A DNA stretch of 64,000 nucleotides from Mytilus trossulus (Eukaryota; Mollusca; Bivalvia; Mytilida; Mytilidae), in the NCBI RefSeq assembly GCF_036588685.1, contig NC_086375.1, positions 10,719,916 through 10,783,915 of the forward strand, given 5' to 3'. This document shows positions 34,036 through 44,272 of the stretch, one piece after another. Position 1 is the first letter of the stretch. Every line of letters starts with the position of its first letter. The translations under genes were made by a program, and so were the position numbers. A model generated the notes under the pieces. It saw only the letters and a program-made list of their open reading frames with translations. It was not told where the DNA came from and did no database searches.

Positions 34036-34564
34036 TGGATTAGTTTTCATCATATTAATATAGCAGGGGGATATTCATGGTTGCAAAGTTTACATTTACG
34101 TGTGTCTCGCCTTTACTTACTTAAATCCCTATTAAACTTTATATTTTTATATTTTTAGAAATCGACTTGATCGTCTAATATACTTTTGGTTAACCTATGA
34201 TAATTTTCTCAGAGGGGGTCAAATCTGAATATATTATTGAAACGTTTCAACTACACATTGTTATAATGACGACATATGTTTATGATATCATTCAAAATAT
34301 AAGATTAAGAATTTTTAAATACATATAATGTTTAAATTTGGAAGTGTACACGTCATATTTAAATGTATATAACAATACATAAACATTTGTATGGAACGTT
34401 AGATTTAAATAGACCAGGCATAGGGTTCCCCCAAAATATGTGTTTTACTATACATATCTAACTCATACGTGTGATGTGCAATATTTCACAAAATTGTGTA
34501 AACATTCATCAATAGTTTTCAGTCATTTGGCGAAATTATAAAATCGATTTATGAATGTGTTATG

Positions 34565-34745
34565 AAATGCATGATCTCCCCTAGTTTTTGGTGGGGTTCG
34601 TGTTGTTTATTCTTTAGTTTTCTATGTTGTGTCATGTGTACTATTGTTTTTCTGTTTGTCTTTTCAATTTTTAGCCATGGCGTTGTCAGTTTGTTTTAGA
34701 TTTATGAGTTTGACTGTCCCTTTGGTATCTTTCGTCCCTCTTTTA
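34565..34745 (+). repeat. Mussel dispersed repeat (GATCACCCCTAG family)
   Basis: GATCTCCCCTAGTTTTTGG, GGGGTTCGTGTTG, TAGCCATGGCGTTGTCAG and CTTTGGTATCTTTCGTCC are nearly as in 33430-33612. Confidence 0.8.
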
Positions 34746-34928
34746 TTGTGATCTAGTGAGAAGTTGATTTATTTTTATTTGACATATTGTTCCTGTTTGT
34801 CAACCGTAGCGACAGGTATAAGTAACATAGCGTTTGAGCTCACTTCTGAGTTTTGACGTGTTTTGAGTTGCTCAGTCTTAAGATTTCCGTAAAAAGTTTA
34901 ACGACCATTTGTTTTTCCTTTTTTTTTC

Positions 34929-34945
34929 GGGGGGGGGGGGGGGGG
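34929..34945 (+). repeat. 17-base G run
   Basis: An uninterrupted G tract preceded by T and C; a possible site of quadruplex formation or assembly length error. Confidence 0.8.
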
Positions 34946-35454
34946 TGCCTCTTTTTATTCATGATTGAATAACCGGCCCAGACGATACCAACTTTCTACA
35001 ATCTTTTTAAATTACTGTTCATGATATTTCGTTGAAAGCCAATGTTCCAGTTTTCTATGTCTATATGGCACTTTGATTCAGTTTATGCAGGTCTTAATTT
35101 ACAGTATACCTAATATAACCTGTTTTCAACATTTGTTTTAGTTCGATTCATATATATATTCCCAATGAATTGACGATATTTGAACATCGGTAAGCGGTTG
35201 CCTCTAATTAAATGACAGTTCACATAGTTCGAGCTATTCAGTTTTATCCGCTATATATGTTCATGTCCGACCGCATGTCTTGCTATTACCTATATACTAA
35301 ATTATGTTTTTTCTATTATCGATGTTTTGTTGTCCCTTGAGATGAAGTCTTTTCTTTTTAAATTGTTGATTAGCAAAATAAAAAATCAGATAAGAAAAAA
35401 GTAGGTTTTTTTCAATCTATGCTGCAAGGCGTGAATAATTGCAGAATAGGGGTA

Positions 35455-35620
35455 AGATACGACAGAGACATTCACTCACAAATCAAAAATAAACTGACAA
35501 CATCATTGCGAATGAATCAAACAAGAACAAAATACAACAACCGGTATATAAACACACAAGTGTAGACTAGGGACTGCACAGCAACACAAACTCTTCCAAA
35601 GTCTAAGGGTGATCTCAGAT
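35455..35620 (-). repeat. Diverged copy of the GATCACCCCTAG family
   Basis: Reverse orientation: AAAATAAACTGACAACATC, ACACAAACTCTTCCAAAG and AAGGGTGATCTCAGATG follow the order seen at 7536-7795. Confidence 0.55.
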
Positions 35621-35828
35621 GAATCTGATCTCATATCAGTTTCCTATCATTCTTAAATTTCTTTTTTTCCTTTTGGCCATACTATTGTGTCGACTAATGG
35701 TATTTAACTGACCTTTGTGAATAGTACCTGGCATCGAAACAACATTTGTAGAATAGAACAATCAATTTGATTAATTGCGTACATAATCATACAACAACAA
35801 AACATGTAATTTGCTAACCTTCGAAATC

Positions 35829-36118
35829 ATGTTTAACCCCGCCGCATCGTTGCGCCTGTCCCAAGTCATGAACCTCTAGCATTAGTTAGTCTTGTATTTT
35901 TTTTAATTTTAGTTCATGTATATGTTTTTTGAGTTTAGTATGACGTCTTTTTTCACAGAACTAGCACACAATTGTTTATAGTCCCATCGGAGGACAAACT
36001 CCGGATACTACGGGAGTTTCTCGCTGCGTTTAAGACCATTTGGTGGCCTTCGGCTGTTATCTTCTCATTGGACGGGGTTTTGTCTCTTGGACATATTCCC
36101 TATTTCCATTCTCAATTA
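35829..36118 (+). repeat. Dispersed repeat (TTTAACCCCGCCGCAT family)
   Basis: CATGTTTAACCCCGCCGCAT, GCGCCTGTCCCAAGTCA, GGGAGTTTCTCGCTGC and CCCTATTTCCATTCTCAAT match 59350-59637 across about 290 bp. Confidence 0.8.
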
Positions 36119-36233
36119 TTATCCTATTGAATTAAGATTGTCTAGCTTAAATTTACTGTTGCAAGCTACAAAATCATCTAAAGATTCAGTTATCAAACAA
36201 TAATAATAAAAAACATTTTGATGGTAATGAAAT

Positions 36234-36239
36234 TTTATT
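36234..36239 (-). terminator. Poly(A) signal AATAAA of bZIP copy 3
   Basis: AATAAA on the minus strand about 500 nt after the stop codon of copy 3. The 3' untranslated region contains a 17-bp direct repeat (TAGATCAATGAATAGG at about 36402 and 36419). Confidence 0.5.
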
Positions 36240-36741
36240 TCAATAAGTGGACATGTATCAAACGATAACTCTTGCATTTCAACAACCAAGCATTCACATA
36301 ATACAAATCAGTATTATAACTGATCGAACTATATAACAGTTCATAAAACATTGTATATAGATGTGTCCCTTTCATAAATATAATAAGCTTACAAAGAGCA
36401 TAGATCAATGAATAGGGGTAGATCAATGAATAGGTGTTAATATAAATGGAATCTTATCAAAAATGCAACCAGCATGTACTTTGATACTCATTATTACAGC
36501 TAAGTGTATGGACAGTTCAAACTAATGATCATGAATGATACAACATTCTACTATATCATAGGTTTTCGACGTTCTTTGTCCTTGTCAGAATTCTACGAAC
36601 AATTTAGATGAGATGTATATGTAGAATAAGGGCAACAAGATAATATTCCAATTATTCTTTGTATGTCAGTTAACTATTGTCTCTTGGTGTTCATATTAGG
36701 GTATATGGAATCCCATTATAGGTCACTGTTAGTACCAAATT

Positions 36742-38558
36742 TCATGGTTCAAATTTGATACTTTGTTTCGCACTAGGACAAACTAAGAGATGTTCGTATA
36801 GCATTGTTTGTAACTTTGCCTTTTCTGCACGGAGATTCCTAATTTCGTATGACTTCTGTGTGTTGTCTGCTTCCAGTTCTTGAATTTTCTACAATGATAA
36901 ATTTAGTTAAAAGCTATAAATCTGATGATCTTTTTCATCTTATAATATTTTATAAATGTCTTATAGTATGTCAAAAATAGCCGAGAATTTTCAAAATAAT
37001 CATTACTTATTGATAAAAACACTATGTTAACCCTTTTTACAAATATTCACAATTCTGTTATTTACAATACCTATAAATAATTTTAAATTTATTTTATTAC
37101 AATTTTATAAATACGAGTATAAGTTTTAATAAAGGCAAATTTTATGTTTTTCAAATACTAGTACAATTCAAAAGAATCTACTAATATAATCATTAAAAAT
37201 GAAATATTGATGATTTTTATCTAAGTTAGCTATATGAAGCATCCTTCCAGTGAGCTTCGTGCGGTAGTTTTAAAAAACAATTCTGTGCTGTCATTATGTT
37301 TGTGTATGTTTTTTTGTTGTTTTGTTTGATTGTAATATATAGTACCTTGTTTTATGGAGTGCGCTGACATATCCTTTGCCTGTTGTCTAATGCAATTCAA
37401 TTTGTTTGAATAAAACATTTTTAAAGAAAAAAAATCCTTAACACGTACCTTGCAAAGTGATGTAGAATTAGTTTTCTTTCTATCTCGGAATCTTTGTGCT
37501 GCCAGTCTATTTTGCTCTCGACGTTTAACAATCTTATCTCGCTCTTCCTCTGTGAGCTGAAACAAAGCATTTGAAATTCAATGACAATTTTTAAATACTT
37601 CAAAACTTTTCCTTAATACAGTTGCTTTGGTGCCTTTGGAACTGTAGGTTGAAAAATTCCATATCCCGCATATGGTATACCTTTCTTTGTCGCTTATTCT
37701 TTATTAGGTTTGATTTTAAAATCTGAATGCGTAAATGTTAGATATTTTAATTTAAAATATTTTTATCTTGTAGTACTGAAGGAATTTAGTGATGATTCCA
37801 ACTGTCTTGAAAATTCCATATTTTTTATCGTCAATCTTCCAATGAATTAATGCAACAGAAGGTTACCAATGTTCTTAGACCATAATTAGACAAAAAGACA
37901 GATTGAGTAACAAAATAAAAGCTTAACCCGCCTTCCTTAAAAAAACAAAAGAAAACTAATTATCAATTTTCATTTTACATCTTTTTACAAGTCCTGTAAA
38001 CGGCTTTAAAATCCTTTTGATTTTGCAGTGATAAATTGTATATTATGTGTGTTTTGAAATCTTAACTATCAATCTCATTAGAATACCGATCATGTGTCAA
38101 AGCTGTGTACAAGGATCTGCCAACACTTCGTTTTACTCTCTGTTTTTGGTAATTAATTCATCAACCTATGAAATTTCAGCCTTTTAATTTTTGATGGTGG
38201 GTACTCATCCGACAAGTCTAGAGGATCTCGAAATATATTCAAAGCAGATAGAAGAATGGCGACCGGTTATCGGATTTTCGTAAGAAAAGCTTGGACACAT
38301 GATATATATAATAATCAGATTTTTTAACTATTAACCTACCTCATGTTTTGTTTCTTCTGGAAATTCTACTTCCATTTCGTGTTGTCCCTTGGCTAAGCGT
38401 CTTGATTGAATAGTACATTTTAACTCTTCTTTTATCAGTGGCGCCATATTCCCGGTTTCCAATGCTAGAAGTGTTGCATCTACCAAATTGCTGCTGCCGT
38501 TTGCCATTTTTGCAAGTATATTATTTTCCAAATCACACATATAAGAATTATCCAACAT
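36742..38558 (-). CDS. bZIP transcription factor, ATF3/Fos-type, copy 3 (3 exons)
   Basis: Exons are 38340-38558 (73 codons), 37449-37556 (36 codons) and 36742-36888 (48 codons plus TGA), all phase 0; 157 residues. ATG at 38558 follows the acceptor TTTCTTTACAG. Exon 1 has MAPLIKEELKCTIQSRRLAKG (residues 38-58 region). Exon 2 has NRLAAQRFR; 22 of 36 residues equal copy 1, counted by eye. The donor AAG|GTACGT is strong. Exon 3 gives the best zipper of the three: Leu at 0, 7, 21, 28, Lys at 14, His at 35, then LLVCP. Phe at the Cys position of Fos/ATF3 is kept. This copy has the clearest promoter (TATA, CRE and AP-1-like sites at 38768-38843). Expected to bind DNA as a dimer in the nucleus; partner and target are unknown. 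Confidence 0.87.
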
Positions 38559-38767
38559 CTTATAAAACTGTAAAGAAAAAAAGCATAAAGTTCTAGTAGT
38601 AATCATGTATTCTTTCTGATGTTTTTTTTGTTAAAAACGCATCTTCATTATTTGAACATACATAGTTTTTCAAAATTGACAAAACTGTATATTACTTTTT
38701 GGAATTTATACTTCGTATGTTTATTTCAAAGTAATCAACCCTTCTCATGACAATAACTCCTAAAATA

Positions 38768-38843
38768 CCTTTTATATACGTTTCTCATAACGTCATGTCT
38801 AATTATAATTTTTCGCTTACTCAGGAAAATTAAACGCATGCGC
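38768..38843 (-). promoter_or_regulatory. Promoter of bZIP copy 3: TATA, CRE, AP-1-like, NRF1-like
   Basis: Read on the minus strand from far to near: GCATGCGC (38836-38843), TGAGTAA (38817-38823), TGACGT (38790-38795) and a canonical TATATAAAAGG (38768-38778), about 210 bp before the ATG. A start site near 38740 is expected. The CRE is 11 bp from the TATA box, as in stress-induced ATF3-type promoters that respond to their own family. Confidence 0.6.
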
Positions 38844-39094
38844 AAATCTGACTTCTCAATTGATATTGCGCAAATCGGTGTATGTAACCTACTTTATTTA
38901 ATCTATATATAGACTACACGATAGTTTATTTATAGATCTAAAAGGAAAGGTAACTTCTAAAATTGTTCGAGGTTAAGTGGTATTTCCCAAAGTAAAAAAA
39001 AATCAACCGATAATAATATTAATAACGGTAATAATAATACAATTTCTTTTTACTTTTCAAATAACCGTTTTGATACAAGTCGAAAGTATGCAAA

Positions 39095-39102
39095 TTACGT
39101 CA
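39095..39102 (-). promoter_or_regulatory. CRE-type site TGACGTAA upstream of bZIP copy 3
   Basis: Perfect octamer on the minus strand, 537 bp upstream of the ATG of copy 3. Two CACGTG E-boxes follow at about 39186 and 39203. Confidence 0.4.
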
Positions 39103-39209
39103 TACCTATAAATATAAATTTCATTTCCACTTACGCAGCATTTTTTTCAGTCGCATTCGCAGACAAAATTGGTGTGTCATATATACACGTGATTTCGACC
39201 AGTCACGTG

Positions 39210-40560
39210 TTCGAGAAAAAAGAGAGACAAAAGGACACAAAAAATACTTTTGTATGAATCAGAATATATTATGCCAAGTCATTGAATGACTATAAGCATA
39301 AAATATTATGATTCAAAATGTCAAAACTAAAGGGACGTTATATATCAGCATCGAAGTCAGTGCTTTGGTATTGGCATGATTTATAACATAACTTTCTTAT
39401 TCTAAATTGCTCGTTTAAATACATTGAGCAAACTTTTAAAAAAAAAGGGGGGGGGCTGCACTCCCTCTGGCTTAATTTTACCTTTGATGGAATTTATTTT
39501 TTCTCTTTTGGTCATTTAGTCCATTACCAAGAACTTTATACGTCCTTGACTTTTAAAGGTTGGGGTTGGAGCAAGTTCATGACAAACCCAGAAAGCGATG
39601 TGGCCGCATAAAATTTAAGAAAATAAATAAAATCATTTTCTTGCGCATCCTTAGCTTTCAATTTTTGTGGTAAGAGCGTTCAAAATAAAGATAAATCCAG
39701 AAAAGCGCCGAAAGTGTTTTCCCTTAATTTTTTTAGCACTTGTTCGAAAGCAAATGCTGATGGGTTGTTAGCGCCCGAGATTAATAACTGTTCCGGAGTC
39801 AGCGCTTTGATACTGACATGGTTTAAATAATACCTTTCTTAATTCTTACTTGAAATTTGAAGCAAGGAAAAGTGGATTATTCAATACATTTGAATTGCCA
39901 CATTTAATTTGATCGGGCTTTGTAACCAAGAAGTACGTCGTAAACGAACTGTTCGAATTACCATTTTTAGATACGAAAACGCACTTTCATTCATGAAGGT
40001 TAGTCAACTTAAAATATACAGTACAGTTTCTGTTATGCCACTTAACATCGCATATATACCCGACAACACGCACAATTCATACATGTTATATTAGTATTCA
40101 ATATACAGTAACAAATATTTGAAACATTATTTTTTTAGATGACGAGTTGATAAGGTTAACTTACAATCTGCCGTCGTTTCTGATGAAATAACCTCTAATG
40201 TTTAATACGAATATTTATATCGAGTTTGTGTATTGTGTGTGCATGAAGTTGGGAATCATTATATGTATTATGTACACGTCCTTCTGATGGTCATACCTTT
40301 ATATATATTTGAAAAGTTTCATAGATACAAGTAAAACACATTCTGTTTCAACTTGTCAATATTCTGATTTGTCAAATCTCAAGGGTTGAACTCAGTAGAT
40401 ATATTATTTATCATATTATACCATTTAACATTCAACATTGTTTGCAAAGTGCATCATTTCATTTCCATTTTATTTAAAACGTATTAAAACGTCAACCGTG
40501 GCAAAGAAATATTTGCATAAATACTTTATTAGTATTGTTAACTTACAACATATGAAGAAA
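39210..40560. other. Non-coding stretch, no gene seen
   Basis: AT-rich, with a short G run near 39448. The anchor TTTCTGATGAAATAA near 40175 matches the anchors at 29476 and 31729, which precede the duplicated exon fragments, but no third exon copy is visible here. Confidence 0.4.
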
Positions 40561-40590
40561 AAAAACATTGTATTGTTATTATTATTTGAA

Positions 40591-41032
40591 TGACTGAATT
40601 CAGTCACTCGATTTCATCTTTATATCAAAGAATACAATCAGTGTATTTGAAAGTAACATAAATCTTATTTGTACTTGTTGCTTCTTATTAAATAACGGCT
40701 CAAACTGTAAATTCGGAAACAGATTTCGGATTACAGATATTACAGATTAAATACAAACAACATATAACAGAAACAGCCAAATGAAATTAACTCTGTATCC
40801 TGTTCATTATTTTCACAAAATGTTGACTGAATTCAGTCACACAACATTTGAAAGAAGCTACAAGAACTAAATAAGAGTGTTTCATAAGACTAAAATTACA
40901 CCAAGTGAGATTACATAGTATTAACATCTATACAACAGATGACTGAATTCAGTCAACACAAATTCAGTAAAAATTTGTTGAAAATAGACCAATTCTGCAA
41001 AAAATAAAAAATAGAACGACTGAATTCAGTCA
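40591..41032. repeat. Four copies of palindrome (T/C)GACTGAATTCAGTCA
   Basis: Exact copies of the 16-bp palindrome TGACTGAATTCAGTCA occur at 40591-40606, 40824-40839 and 40940-40955; a fourth with C first is at 41017-41032. Spacings are 233, 116 and 77 bp, so this is not a tandem array. The flanks differ, which suggests conserved sites in unrelated sequence. Each holds two inverted TGACT half-sites, the half-site used by bZIP factors. The copy at 40824 lies in a longer hairpin (AAATGTT ... AACATTT). Confidence 0.85.
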
Positions 41033-41461
41033 CAAAATTAGGTTTACACAGTTATGTTCAATAAAGCAATAAATGCACATAGTTAGTTTATAGGTCGATG
41101 TTTGTGATTTGGTCAGTTTAAAGCACAATCCTACTTGAAAGAGAAAAAAAGGTGTTCAGTTGTTGTTTTGTCAAGATTTTGGAATCAATGCACCGCAGTC
41201 TGCTACTCCTGTCCAAAATATATCACACCAATCGAAACATACGTGTGTTGCTGTCACTTTTGCTAATTTTCTATTTACGGTAAATTCTCTTGACTGGCTG
41301 GTCTGGATTCAAAATCCACTGAACTGCTTAAAGATTATATTGGTACTCATAGATAGTGAAGTCTAAAAAAGAAAATGATTTATGCTAAAGACCTATTTCA
41401 GAAAAGATCATTTAAATAGTGAGAATAATACCATAATATGATTATTTGTAAATGCATTTTT

Positions 41462-41525
41462 GTCGAGCCTTCGACTTTTGTCGAAAAAGCGAGACATAGC
41501 GATCATACATTCAGTCGTTGCCGTC
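41462..41525 (+). repeat. Hairpin start of a bivalve repeat (GTCGAGCCTTCGAC)
   Basis: TGTCGAGCCTTCGACTTTTG, then TCGAAAAAGCGAGACATAGC: I recall this opening from a large mussel repeat. Here it is cut off at once by the 21-bp satellite. Confidence 0.5.
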
Positions 41526-41557
41526 CACAGATATTCTTATATTAGAAATATATATCA

Positions 41558-41772
41558 GATATCTTGTATACTTTATTAGATATCTTATACAGTATATAAG
41601 ATATCTTATAAAGTATATAAGATATCTTATAAAGTATATAAGATATCTTATAAAGTATATAAGATATCTTATAAAGTATATAAGATATCTTAAAGTATAT
41701 AAGATATCTTAAAGTATATAAGATATCTTATAAACTATATAAGATATCTTATAAACTATATGAAATATCTCA
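41558..41772. repeat. 21-bp palindromic minisatellite
   Basis: Units of the form AAGATATCTTATAAAGTATAT repeat about nine times; two units are 19 bp because a TA is missing. Each contains the 10-bp palindrome AAGATATCTT, so single strands can fold into many small hairpins. The 64-codon frame through it (IRYLIKY repeats) is a repeat artefact. Confidence 0.9.
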
Positions 41773-41779
41773 TATAATA

Positions 41780-41902
41780 TAGGGTTATTGCATGTATATT
41801 CTGGAATATTGTTCTTAGTAGAATTTTATATTGCACTAGCTTACGAGTGCAATATATGATCTACGAGAGACAATGTTTCCCAATATTCATGCAATAACCC
41901 TT
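41780..41902. repeat. Nested hairpin MITE, AGGGTTATTGCATG ends
   Basis: Outer arms AGGGTTATTGCATG (41781-41794) and CATGCAATAACCCT (41888-41901) are inverted. Inner arms TATATTGCACT and AGTGCAATATA flank a short loop. The whole 121 bp folds on itself. Confidence 0.75.
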
Positions 41903-41935
41903 TTATTGTATAGCAACATTATAAGTTAAATGGTT

Positions 41936-42062
41936 TGCTACTGACCCCATACGGATCCATAGAGGGTTAACTTAGTAAAATCCATAGGGAGTGAGGCCGG
42001 AGGCCGAGTCCCCTATGAATTTTATTCACTCTATATGGATCTGTAGGGGGTCAGTAGTTAAC
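41936..42062. repeat. Second long hairpin, GCTACTGACCCC ends
   Basis: The left arm begins CTACTGACCCCATACGGATC and the right arm ends with its near reverse complement (GATCTGTAGGGGGTCAGTAG). The match continues inward to AGGCCGGAGGCC at the centre. Arms are about 55 bp with scattered mismatches. Confidence 0.75.
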
Positions 42063-42249
42063 CGTATAACGAATTTATTGGACGCTGGACTTTTTCTGCG
42101 GCGTTTTGTTGGAAAATAAACAATGAAACACATTAACTTAAATAGATGACGTCGCCATTAACGCATCATGAACCCCATATGAAACTTACTAACCCCATAC
42201 GCCTCATAGGGGGGTCACCACGTGACGGCGTTTAATCAATCACAACGTG

Positions 42250-42775
42250 ATAATTCATCTGCGGTCCGATAAAGGCTCTTTAGAGCCTCTAGTTAGGTTT
42301 TACTTTGCTGTACATTATTGCTGTAACAGTTTATCTCTATCTATAATAATATTCAAGATAATAACAGAAACGGCAAAATTTCCTTAAAATTACCAATTCA
42401 GGGACAGCAACCTAACAACGAGTTGCCCTTTTCATCTGAAAATTTCAAGGCAGATAGATCTTCACCTGGTTAACACTTTTATCCCATGTCAGATTTGCTT
42501 TGGTTTTTGAGATATACGAGTCAAAAACTGCATTTTACCCCTATGTTCTATTTTTAGCCATGGTAGCCATCTTGGTTAGTTGGCCAGGTCACCGGACACA
42601 TTATTTAAACAAGATACCCCAATGATGATTGTAGCAAAGTTCGGGTGTAATTTGGCCCAGTAGTTTCAGAGGAGAAGATTTTTGTAAAAGTTAACAGACG
42701 ACGACGACGGACTCAAAGTGGTGAGAAAATCTCACTTGGCCCTTTGGTCCGGGTGAGCTAAAAAGGTGCACTCGA
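42250..42775 (+). repeat. Bivalve dispersed repeat (GGCCCAGTAGTTTCAGAGG family)
   Basis: GGCAGATAGATCTTCACCTG, TTTTAGCCATGGTAGCCATC, ATACCCCAATGATGATTG, TTTGGCCCAGTAGTTTCAGA, an ACG triplet run and TCACTTGGCCCTTTGG occur in the order I recall from many bivalve sequences. No coding potential. Confidence 0.75.
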
Positions 42776-43021
42776 TTTTCTCTTTTCGATACAATTGTTA
42801 AACCATTTTTTGGAATTTTTTTCTCGAGTTACATAATAGAAAGGTAGACACGAAAATTACTGAACTAATAGTGATATGTTCTCCGTCCGTGGTAATTTAA
42901 AAAAAAAATCGGAGGTTATGCATTTTCTTGACTTGATGGATTCCTATGTCGTCGACTTGATATCAAATTGTTCTGCAGCATTGGGTCTGCATTGATATGT
43001 TGATAAATTGAAAACTTATCG

Positions 43022-43878
43022 CAGGGCCGTAACTACATTGAGGCAAATGAGGCAAATGCCTCATGTTAGAAATTTCAAAAAAATAAAAATAAACAAAAGA
43101 TTGTCTTAATATGAAATTGTTTTCACGGAAAGTGTCTAACAAGAAGCAAGTTCTCTTCACTCTCTGGTGTCGCCCCTGCATGTTTTTCGTGATCCATTTT
43201 TCTTTTTTACTTTTAGTTTTCAGAGTTGATGGTCTATTGTTTGAACTTCTGTGTCCCGGGTTTGTCTTTTGTTCATTTATTGTCCTACTTCATGACAATA
43301 GTCTGAGTGTTGAATTTCATTTGTAAACGTGTGGTTTTGCAATGTTGCATGCCCACCGATGTCAAGATATTGTGCGAGAAAATATTTAAAGAATATACGA
43401 TACTACAAGACACAGAAAAAAATGGTCCATTCTGCATGGAGAATTGAATTTAATATAAAAGAATTCACAACTGGCTTCTTTTGGTTGATTAAACTAGATA
43501 GCTGACATGGTTTAAATTAAAGTAATGTCACCTATTTTCCAGTATCAAATAATTTGAAAAAAAGTAATAATGTATTGCCATATGACCATTTTGATTGATG
43601 GGTCAAACTTGCATTAAGTCATGTTCAGACCCTTTTACAGAAAATAAAGGAATATGGAGTAAATGTGCACGAAAGCTAATCGCACACAAAGTCAATGCAT
43701 ACAAAAAATATGTTTCAATGTCATAAAGAGTCCGGAAAACGCTCAGAATGCACGATTTTGCGATATTTTTCTCAGAGCTTCTGGGGGCCTTGAGCGGCCC
43801 CCAGTCCCCTCGCCAATTTTTTTTCGTTTTCGGCGTTATTTTTGGCCTCACTATTTGAAGAGGCTAGTTACGGCCCTG
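43022..43878. mobile_element. Non-autonomous hAT-like element
   Basis: Perfect 14-bp ends CAGGGCCGTAACTA ... TAGTTACGGCCCTG enclose 857 bp. hAT ends typically begin CAGGG. Flanks are TTATCG and TTATGC, a possible decayed target-site duplication. Near the right end CTGGGGGCC ... GGCCCCCAG forms a strong sub-terminal hairpin (43778-43804). Short frames inside on both strands show no transposase motif, so it must be mobilised in trans if at all. Confidence 0.75.
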
Positions 43879-44169
43879 TTATGCAAATTGTGTTTTAAAA
43901 ATAAAACACTTCGTTATTGAAAAGAAAACAAGTTGTCGTTGTGTTTGTTTCTATATTAATTTTTAAAAATCGTGTTACTATAGTAAACATTGCAGTAAGC
44001 ATTGATCGCCTTCTCTAACAAAGAGCTTCGATTTCAACTGGGTTTCCGCCTGGTATGATATATTTAAAGCTACAATAAAATTTGATCATTTAAGTAATTC
44101 CCCTGACTATTAGCAGTGATACCTCGAAGTTATAAAGTAAAGTTTGCAAATAAAATTTTGTAACCTCAC

Positions 44170-44272
44170 CTTTTTCTTTCATATTCTGTATTTGAGGGTC
44201 GCTGTTGATATTTCGAATTCACTGCACCCATGCCACCAGTACTTTGAGTTATTCTTTTCTTTCGTGATTCGT
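44170..44272 (-). CDS. Candidate internal exon, unknown protein (downstream of 45345 exon)
   Basis: A 103-nt segment lies between TTAAAACAG and AAAAG|GTGAGG. Joined to 45345-45387 it continues the same frame with no stop: DESRKKRITQSTGGMG, then AVNSKYQQRPSNTEYERK. It is basic, polar and has Tyr motifs (SKYQQ, TEYE), resembling a cytoplasmic receptor tail. The protein is not recognised and further exons were not found. The low-AT content and matching phases support it. Confidence 0.4.

Noticed and set aside
29476..40190. CTGATGA in TTTCTGATGAAATAA at 29476, 31729 and 40175 as further hammerheads
   Set aside because: No stem II, GAAAC box or pairing stem I follows; the sequence is a plain duplicated segment.
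41518..41712. 64-codon frame with repeated IRYLIKY
   Set aside because: It is the translation of the 21-bp satellite; 21 is a multiple of three so the frame stays open.
43603..43920. Overlapping frames on both strands, 82 and 85 codons
   Set aside because: Both lie in the end of the hAT-like element and show no domain; likely chance in a GC-richer stretch.
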